This document shows positions 39,362 through 46,700 of a stretch of DNA of 64,000 nt, piece after piece. The stretch spans positions 58,343 through 122,342 of the forward strand of contig JACPTQ010000066.1 of NCBI GenBank assembly GCA_016192705.1, read 5' to 3'. Every line of letters starts with the position of its first letter. Within the stretch, counting starts at the first letter, position 1. The notes under the pieces are model-generated. The model saw only the letters and a list, made by a program, of their open reading frames with translations. It was not told the origin of the DNA and did no database searches. The DNA is from Deltaproteobacteria bacterium (GTDB taxonomy: Bacteria; Myxococcota; JACPTQ01). The translations under genes and the position numbers were made by a program.

Positions 39362-40411
39362 ATGGCGAAAAGTAAATTGGCGTTCTTTACTGTGCTCGTT
39401 CCGTTGTCCTGCGTCGTCGCGCAGGCTCCCAATAACGACGCGACGCCCCGCTCCCTCATTGACCTGAAAACCCGCGCAATCCAGGCGTTGCAGCGGGAAG
39501 ACGCCTTGGCCGCCCTTCGGTTCCTGAGAAGAGTGACCGAGCAGAATCCCGCTGACTTACATGCGTACTTTTTGTCGGGAGCCGCCTTCGCGATGGGTCC
39601 TGATAGACTCGTTTTCAAGGAGAAACTCCTTTCGGACCTTGCGGCCAAGCCCAATCCAGCGCTCCACTCGATGCTGGCCGGGTTCTACATGGGACTCAAA
39701 GAAACGCCCGACGCGCGAAATCACATTCAACGCGCGCTTGCGCTCGACCCCAAGAACGGCCACGGGTGGCAACTCCTCGCTCTCTTTGAATGGCAGATGA
39801 AGGAGTTTCAACGTGCGGCCGCCGCGTTCATCATGGCTAAACGCCTTTTGCCGCGTGATTCGAGCCTCGCCAAGGATCTTGCACAGTTTGAGACGGTGTC
39901 GCCGGTCAAAGCGGAATTGCCTCCGGCGCTTCTACGTCTTGCCGATGCCGAGCGAAAATTGAGGCTCGGGGATCTTGCCGGCGCGCGCGTGGCGTACGAT
40001 GCGGCGCTCAAGGTCGATCCGAAATGCGCGAACTGTTGCTACAACCTCGGTGTCATCGCGTCACGCCTTGGCGACAAGCGACGCGCGGCAACCGAGTATC
40101 GCAAAGCGATCGCACTCTATTCGCCGGAGGAGGCGCTCCTTCGGGCCGATGCCCAAAACAACTACGCCGCCATCATGGTCGAGCTCGGCGACGCTTCGGC
40201 AGAAACCGAACGCCTCGTTGCGGACGCGATCACGATTCGTGGTGAGCGGCCGTCGTATGTGAACACGCTCGCACGTACGTGCGACGCCTTAAAGAAGGTC
40301 TCTTGCGCGCGGACGAACTACGAAAAGCTCCTAACGTTCGGCGGATCCGTTCCCGCAGCCGTCGCGAAGCATGCGCGGCAACGCCTCGCAGCGATCACCG
40401 CTTCGAATTAA
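39362..40411 (+). CDS. Exported TPR-repeat protein
   Basis: 349 residues from ATG 39362, with AAGGAG before it; the frame upstream to 39146 is antisense to the oxidoreductase. A signal peptide (KLAFFTVLVPLSCVVAQA) is followed by several TPR motifs, e.g. HSMLAGFYMGLKETPDARNHIQRALALDP and CCYNLGVIASRLGDKRRAATEYRKAIALY. TPR arrays bind partner proteins; the partner is unknown. It is periplasmic and converges on folE with five bases between. Confidence 0.85.
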   Translation: MAKSKLAFFTVLVPLSCVVAQAPNNDATPRSLIDLKTRAIQALQREDALAALRFLRRVTEQNPADLHAYFLSGAAFAMGPDRLVFKEKLLSDLAAKPNPALHSMLAGFYMGLKETPDARNHIQRALALDPKNGHGWQLLALFEWQMKEFQRAAAAFIMAKRLLPRDSSLAKDLAQFETVSPVKAELPPALLRLADAERKLRLGDLAGARVAYDAALKVDPKCANCCYNLGVIASRLGDKRRAATEYRKAIALYSPEEALLRADAQNNYAAIMVELGDASAETERLVADAITIRGERPSYVNTLARTCDALKKVSCARTNYEKLLTFGGSVPAAVAKHARQRLAAITASN

Positions 40412-40416
40412 TCGCC

Positions 40417-40992
40417 CTATCGAAAAACGTCGCGCAAGATGACGCCAAGCTCGGCGCGCAAATTCTTGACGTCGCGCTTTTCACCGACAAACTCGGTCGT
40501 CACGACGCGGCTTTCGGGGCGCGCAACACCGCGCATCTGCAAACACGTTTGGTCGGTGACGAGCACACACGCCGCTGCGCGCGCCTTCAGGTGGCGGCAA
40601 AGCGCAACCGGCACTTCGCGTGTGATTCGCTCTTGGAGCGTCAGCCGCCGCGCGTAGCCGTCGAGAAGTCGCACGATGCGCGAAAAGCCGATCGTCCGCC
40701 CGCCGGGGTAATACGCGATGTGCGCGACGCCTCTATAAGGAAGGAGGTGATGCGGGCAAACCGACAAAAACGAAATGTCGCGAATCACGGTCAGCCCCGA
40801 ATCGCCCGCGTCGACCGACTCGCCGAGCGCCTCGCGCGGGTCCATCGCATACCCCGTCAAAAACTCGCCGAGCCACGACTCCGCGACGCGTTCCGGCGTT
40901 CCCTCGAGGTCGGGCGATTTCAAATCCTCCCCAAACGCCACGAGCAGATCCCGCACCGCCTTTTTCGCAGCTTCCTTATTCGCCTTTCGCAT
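40417..40992 (-). CDS. folE: GTP cyclohydrolase I
   Basis: 191 residues of type IA enzyme. The zinc site is CPHHLLPY with a distant Cys in DQTCLQMRG, and GTPERVAE, RIVRLLDGYARRLTLQERIT fit the family. It converts GTP to dihydroneopterin triphosphate, the precursor of folate and, with QueD, of queuosine. The queD gene lies just upstream on the same strand after a hexamer-repeat gap, so the two likely work together in queuosine synthesis. Confidence 0.95.
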   Translation of the reverse strand: MRKANKEAAKKAVRDLLVAFGEDLKSPDLEGTPERVAESWLGEFLTGYAMDPREALGESVDAGDSGLTVIRDISFLSVCPHHLLPYRGVAHIAYYPGGRTIGFSRIVRLLDGYARRLTLQERITREVPVALCRHLKARAAACVLVTDQTCLQMRGVARPESRVVTTEFVGEKRDVKNLRAELGVILRDVFR

Positions 40993-41018
40993 CCGCTACC
41001 GTCCCCGAATCCATGTCC

Positions 41019-41117
41019 TCACCTGGTCCTGAACCTAAACCTGGTCGTGGACCTGGACCATTCGGAGTTCACGACCAAGTCCAGGTCGAGGTCCAAGTCC
41101 GGGTCCAGGTCCAGGAA
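41019..41117. repeat. Degenerate CCTGGT/AGGTCC hexamer array forming an inverted repeat
   Basis: The gap between folE and queD carries repeats of a 6-base unit: first CCTGGTCCTGAACCTAAACC with GTGGACCTGGACC, then its inverse order CCAAGTCCAGGTCGAGGTCC and GGGTCCAGGTCCAGG. The two halves can pair as a long imperfect hairpin. Such hexamer arrays are repeated in spirit, though with another unit, around 55.4 and 56.3 kb. Confidence 0.7.
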
Positions 41118-41134
41118 AAATGGGCGCACCCTCT

Positions 41135-41494
41135 TCACTCTCCGCGATACACCACGGTGCAATCTTCGGTCTCGTCGATGCGCACTTCCGCAAGCCCCGG
41201 CAAACTCGCCTTGAGTTCGTTCCACACCCACACCGCAAACAGCTCAGCCGTCGGGTTTTCAAGAACCGTGTTCAAATCGCCGTGCGCAACGCGCGACAAA
41301 ACCTTGTCGCCCACGATCTCCTTCAGCCGTACGAAATCGACGACCATCCCCGACTTCGCATCGACCGCGCCTTCGACGGTGACGAACAAGTGGTAATTGT
41401 GTCCGTGCAAGTTAAAACACTTGCCGTTGTAATAGGGGAGTCGATGCGACGCCCCAAACACAAACTCCGCGGTGACTTTCATTTTCGGACCCAT
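41135..41494 (-). CDS. queD: 6-carboxytetrahydropterin synthase-type protein (QueD/PTPS family)
   Basis: 119 residues from ATG 41494, chosen because CGGAG lies five bases ahead; ATG 41482 (MKVTAEFVF) is also possible. Zinc ligands appear as ASHRL and LHGHNYHL, with the catalytic Cys in GKCFNLHGH. VVDFVRLKEIV and NPTAELFAVWVW are family motifs. It turns dihydroneopterin triphosphate into a carboxytetrahydropterin in queuosine synthesis. Assignment as QueD rather than eukaryote-type PTPS follows from bacterial context and folE next door. Confidence 0.88.
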   Translation of the reverse strand: MGPKMKVTAEFVFGASHRLPYYNGKCFNLHGHNYHLFVTVEGAVDAKSGMVVDFVRLKEIVGDKVLSRVAHGDLNTVLENPTAELFAVWVWNELKASLPGLAEVRIDETEDCTVVYRGE

Positions 41495-41746
41495 GCGCAC
41501 TCCGTACCGTTCATCCCCGCACCCGTCAAGGGAATGTGCGCCTTCGTCCACCTCACCCTATTCGAGGAGCATTGGCGTATCCATCGCAGTCCGCGTTGGA
41601 AAACCAAAGTGTTTTCGTTATCTACATTCTAACTCATTGTGACGCATGAATAAAACGGCGGATCGCCCGTCTAACTAGGTGTGCGAAAAACACGTTGTTT
41701 GAGGCGCGAATGGCGGCGGGTTCGATTTGCATGACGGGAGAATGAG

Positions 41747-43711
41747 ATGAAAACAGCAAAAGCCATTGGATTGATTGCGCTGATTTTTGCTCTCGGGGCG
41801 CGCGCTGCCGATGCACGGCAGAAACGCAAGGACGGGCCGGCGAGAGCGGTGGCTGATTGGACGGTCGAGAAGTTTTGCGGCGAGTTTCCAGCGGTTTGCC
41901 AGGTGATTCGCGACGGACGCTCGTGCATGGAGCGGCTCGCGAGCGTCAATCGAGCCAGGGTCGATGCGGTTCGGCGCGTATGGCAGGCGGTGCCGGGGGG
42001 TCTCGGCCAGATCGTTCTAAGCGGATGGAGCGCTGCCGCCGTGACGGCGCTCGGTCGGGCGGTTGTGTCGGGCTCGGGCCAAATCTTGAGCGCGGCGCGT
42101 GGCGCGATCGCTGAGTGCGGGAAGTGGGCGGTGGCGACGGCTGAGGTGGTTGGAGAGAAGCTTTGCACCATCGACCCAGGGCCGGTGGTGTGCCCGGTCG
42201 TCAAAGCGGCGGCGGAATGTTTCGCGGCGGCGAAGCGCGCGCGCCTGCCGTCGAAGGTCTGGGCCGGGCTCGAAAAGTGGCAAGGCGGTGTTTCTGCGAT
42301 CACAAAGGAGATCGTGCGCGGATTTCGGGTGGTCGAGGCTCAGAAGGCGGTGAAAGCGTGTCAGGACGCGGTACGTGTCGCCGGAAAGGCGGTCGAGACC
42401 GCGATCGATGAGAAGACGAAGTTGGATAGAGAGCTGCGCGAGGCGGCTAAGAATCTCGACTGCGGCGCGTTCGTCGGGGCAGCCGCGAAAGCCACTCCGA
42501 TGACCCAGGCGCTGAAGGCGTTTGCGCCGGAATTTGTCTCGACGTGCTCTGTGCAGTTCACGAAGGGCTTCGTGTGCGAGATTCCGAGCGCCGCAAAAGC
42601 GGGGTGGAACCTGTTCTCGAATGTGGTGAGGACCGCGTGGGACAATAAGGTTGCGTGTGGCATCGAGGCGCTTCTTGTGGCCGCGCCGAATCCGACTTGG
42701 GCTCCGATCGTTGCATTTTCATGCGGGCTCCGTATGTACATTCTAAAGCAGGCGCCGCTGATGCAGCGGGGGCTGGCGGAGATTTCGAGCTGCCTCTCGA
42801 AGCTAAAGGCGAAGGAGTGGTTCAACCTAATTATGGGTGCGGTGTGCGAAATCGCCGGCGCGGTGACGCTCGAGTTGGCGATTGTAGCGTTGACGGAGGG
42901 CGGGGCGCTGGGCGCGTGGCTTGCGAGGATCGGGGCGTGGATCGAGACGAACAACTCGTTGTTGCGGGGGGCGAGCGCGGCCAAGGCGATCGGCCAGGAG
43001 ATCATTCACACGTGTGGAGGCGGTGGACATGCGGCGGGCGGTGGCAGCGAGCACGAGTCGGCGGGCGCCGGTCATTCGAGCGGCGGGCGACCAAAGACTG
43101 AGTCGCCGCCAGCCCGGCCCAAGGGCAGCAATGCGCACTCGGCCAGTGATTCGCCGGTGGCCCCTCGGACGTCGGTCGGTAAACCGGGCTCCGTGAAGAG
43201 TGGGGCCGTCAACTTTAGGGAGTCGCCGTCGACGCACAAGATAGCGACCCCCAGCGAAGGCGCGAGCGATAAGCCGAGCGCGGGGAAGCCGAGCGGCACG
43301 CCCGCGAGGCGGGCCGACAAACCGGGGCTCCGCGGCATCAAGAAGACCGAGGAGTGCAGGAGAAAGTGCGTGAAGACGAAGGGTAAGAACAAGGGGTGTC
43401 TCGCGGATTGCCTCGCTAAGGCGCTTAAGGGCGGAGCGCGAGAGGGCAAAGCGCCAGGCGGAAAGGCGGCGGTGAAGATACGTAGGGGCGGCCACGTGGG
43501 AGGCGCTGCGAAGGGACCCCGACCGGGCGATAAGGCGGGGCGAGCAGGAATCGACGCGAAACTCGCCTGCAAGAAAGATCCAGATGTGAAAAGCAAGTGC
43601 GACGGAGTCAAGAAGGGCGATGACAGGACGGAATGCACGGAAGCAGTTAAGGCGTGCAGGGCCAAGCAGGCGCCCGCGACTGAGGAGCCGGCTCCCGCGA
43701 CGGATGAATAA
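41747..43711 (+). CDS. Exported Cys-rich protein of unknown function, first of a large-protein pair
   Basis: 654 residues. A signal peptide (KAIGLIALIFALGARAADA) is followed by a helical region to about residue 430 with many single Cys, several glycine-rich hydrophobic helices (FNLIMGAVCEIAGAVTLELAIVALT), then a low-complexity Ser/Gly/Pro/Lys tail and a basic Cys-rich C-terminus (CRRKCVKTKGKNKGCLADC). Such Cys content fits a disulfide-containing periplasmic or surface protein. GGGAG lies near the start. No family recognised. The next gene, 62 bases on, codes an 1878-residue exported protein of similar style. Confidence 0.65.
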   Translation: MKTAKAIGLIALIFALGARAADARQKRKDGPARAVADWTVEKFCGEFPAVCQVIRDGRSCMERLASVNRARVDAVRRVWQAVPGGLGQIVLSGWSAAAVTALGRAVVSGSGQILSAARGAIAECGKWAVATAEVVGEKLCTIDPGPVVCPVVKAAAECFAAAKRARLPSKVWAGLEKWQGGVSAITKEIVRGFRVVEAQKAVKACQDAVRVAGKAVETAIDEKTKLDRELREAAKNLDCGAFVGAAAKATPMTQALKAFAPEFVSTCSVQFTKGFVCEIPSAAKAGWNLFSNVVRTAWDNKVACGIEALLVAAPNPTWAPIVAFSCGLRMYILKQAPLMQRGLAEISSCLSKLKAKEWFNLIMGAVCEIAGAVTLELAIVALTEGGALGAWLARIGAWIETNNSLLRGASAAKAIGQEIIHTCGGGGHAAGGGSEHESAGAGHSSGGRPKTESPPARPKGSNAHSASDSPVAPRTSVGKPGSVKSGAVNFRESPSTHKIATPSEGASDKPSAGKPSGTPARRADKPGLRGIKKTEECRRKCVKTKGKNKGCLADCLAKALKGGAREGKAPGGKAAVKIRRGGHVGGAAKGPRPGDKAGRAGIDAKLACKKDPDVKSKCDGVKKGDDRTECTEAVKACRAKQAPATEEPAPATDE

Positions 43712-43773
43712 GGCGGCCGCGTGACGCTCGGAAATTGCCCGGCGAAACAGGGTCACCCAGTTGGAGGAAATCC

Positions 43774-46700
43774 GTGAAACCACAAAACCTTGCTCTTCTT
43801 TGCGTTCTTGCGGCGGCGGCGTCGCACGCGTCGGCACAGGCGGCGCGGCCATCGCTCGCATCGCTTCGCGCGAAGGTCCCGGGCCTCGGGGCCCTCGTCC
43901 CGATCGCGACGATCAAGGCCACGCTCGAAAAGAAGATCGCGGCCGGCACGCTCCCCGCGGGCGAGAAAGGTCCCGACGACCTCGCCGAATGGAAATGCCC
44001 TGCGCCAAAGCCGGGCGAAACGAAAATCGGCGGCTGCGTCCACCCGGTCGCAAAGTACGAAGGCCTTCTGCCCGGCATCGACGCCTACATCGACTACATT
44101 TGGGCGCGCGTCGGCGCTATCAGCGACGCGGAGTCGGCGGTCGCGGTGCTCTACAACTTCGGTTGCCGCGAGGTGAGCCGCCATATGCCCGGCTACGCGC
44201 GGATCACGAAAGTTACGATTCCCGCGGGCGGCGGCGTTCAAACGGCCGGCGACTGGGACGCGCCCATCGACGAGGTCGGGGACGCGCTCGGAAAACCGGG
44301 TCAAGCGAAACGTAACGAACCCAAAGGCGACGCCTCGAAATACAAGGGGCCACCCAAGAAGGACGAGGTCGTCGAGGTCTGTGCGGTGACTCACTTGCAG
44401 CTCGAGGAGACGCTCAAAAAGGACCTCGGCCTTCTCGTCAAAAAGCGCGGACGCGGCGGTGTCGGCGACGATCCGAAGGTCCTTCAGGGGAAGACGAACG
44501 CCTTGGGCGGCGATGCGAAAAAGGCGGTTGACGCCGTTCGCTCCAAGCTGAAACTCGCCGACGGCAAGGGCGTCGATGCCGAACGCCTCGTCGACATCGT
44601 CGAAGCGTGCCAGCACGAGAAAGCGAAACACGTCGCCGGGACGCTCGAATGCGAGACGAGCACGGGCGATTTTAATCCAGATTTCGAGCGCGCCTGCCAG
44701 AGGCAACATGGAAAGAAGCTTGGAATCAACATGGGCGCGGAGGTGAACGAGAAGACAAAGACGGTGAAGTGTCGGATCAAGGCGACGGCGCTTGGGTTTA
44801 TCGTTTCCGAGGAGCTTTTGAAACAAGATCTCGGCGACATCGTCAAAGGGCAGCCCCACCTAAAGGGAGAAACGTTTCGGGTCATCGTGGGCCGCCTCAG
44901 CGGGTTTTTTCGAAAGGCGGGGAAGGCGCGCGTTTTCGACGACGCCAAGGATGCGCAAAAGGGCCACGTCCGGCTCGACAACGCCCCCAAAGAACTCAAG
45001 GAAGACGTCGACCACCAAAACGCGACGGCGCCGAAACAGACCGACCGTGAGGGGCTGCGCCTCAAGGTCGACCAATGGACCGATGCGTGGGAGTACCGCG
45101 AAACGACCAAATACCTGGGCGCGGGCGCGGAGTTGAAAACGGCGAACGACCTGTATCAGAACGCCGAGAAGGTCGAGCTGAGAAGGTTTTGGAACGACTG
45201 CAACGAAATCGGAACCATCTGCGAAAAGCCGGCGCTTGACGTCGAACGTGCGGCGTGCGTGCGGTGCGCCTACCAGGCTCTCTTCACGCATTGCATCGAC
45301 GGGCGCCAAGAGAGCGGCCGGTGCACGGACAAACCATCGCTCGGCCCGCCTGATTCAGCGGAAAAGGACGACAACAAGAAAAAGTCGAAAAAGGACCAAA
45401 AGGAGGACGAAGAAGAGGCGAGGATCGAAAAGAAACTCGAGAAAGCGCTCGACCGGCTGAGCGTGAAAGATTCGAGCCTGCCCGAAGGAGGCGCGACCTT
45501 CCCGTATAAATCCGGGAACACGGTTTACAACTGGATGGTCCTTCGATCGATGGCCGACCTTCATTTCTATGACCTGATGCGCGGTTCCGATATGACGAGC
45601 GAATCGAAGACCCGCGCGAATCTCATTCGGAGCGTCGCCTTGCGGTGGTTCCTCCCGTTTGCGTCGGTTCAGAGCGGGAAGCGCCTATCGACCGATGGCA
45701 AGAAGGCGTTCGACCAGATGCCGATCTCGCAGTGGCAAAAGTGCTACCTCTGGGACGGCGGCCAGGACGGGAAGTGCGCGCTTTTTGACGAAGACAAGCC
45801 GAAGAAGCCCGAGGCGAAGGTTCGAAAGTGGGCGGAGACCGATCGCGCGAAGTCGCCGCTCTTTAAGCTCGTTCTCGCGGATGAGCGGCTTGGGGAGGAG
45901 ATTGGGAAGGCGGTCGCCGGTTGGAAGCGGTCGTGCGACAAGACGCCGGCCGCGCCCAAATCGCCCGGAACAGCCGGCGCGCTCCCGATAGAGGGTTGCA
46001 AAGGCGTCGAGAAGCACGCGAACAAGTGGAAGGATTGGTGCGCAAAGAAGAAACCGAGGCCGCCGATGTTGCCGCCGGTGCCGCTGCCCGGTTGCAAAGA
46101 TATCGGGTCGCGGATCGCCGCCTGGAAGAAGATTTGCGATGAGAAGGATGCCGCGGGAACGCGCGGGAAGCTCATCGTGTCGTGCAGCGAAATCGCGAAG
46201 AGCGCGGAGCGGGCGTGGGACCGGCTCATCAAGAAGGGTGCGAAGGAGATCGAGAAGGAGGGTCGACGCGCCGGGGGCAGCAAAAGCAAGGAAGGCGCTG
46301 GGAGTGCCGTCGCGGGCGGCGTTTCGTCGATCATGGGGACGGTTCTCGGGATCCTCATGAAGGCGCTTGGGCTCGAAGATATGATGAAAACGATTGCGCA
46401 GGCGTCTGGGATCTCGCCGGAGCAGACGGTCGACTGCGAAGACCCCGAATACCGAAAGGAGACGATGGGCCTTTCGGGCGCGAACGACAACAAGCTCGCG
46501 TGCCTCGGGAAAATCTTCGCGAAAAATTTTGGGAGCGTCCTCGAGTCGCTCATCGTCATGCTGGGGAAGAAACTCGTCGACTGGGTGATGGGCCTCCTTC
46601 GCGAGACCCTCGGCAAGGCGAAGCAAGTGCTTCTCACCGCGGCCGGGAGCGTGCCGTACGTCGGCGGCGTGCTGGTCGCTTTGGTCGAAGTCGCGTGGTG

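Noticed and set aside
40735..40755. Strong ribosome-site-like AAGGAAGGAGG followed by ATG on the plus strand
   Set aside because: It lies inside folE on the opposite strand and the following frame is a shadow.
41715..41740. GGGTTCGATT, similar to a tRNA T-arm
   Set aside because: No acceptor stem, D-arm or anticodon arm can be drawn around it.
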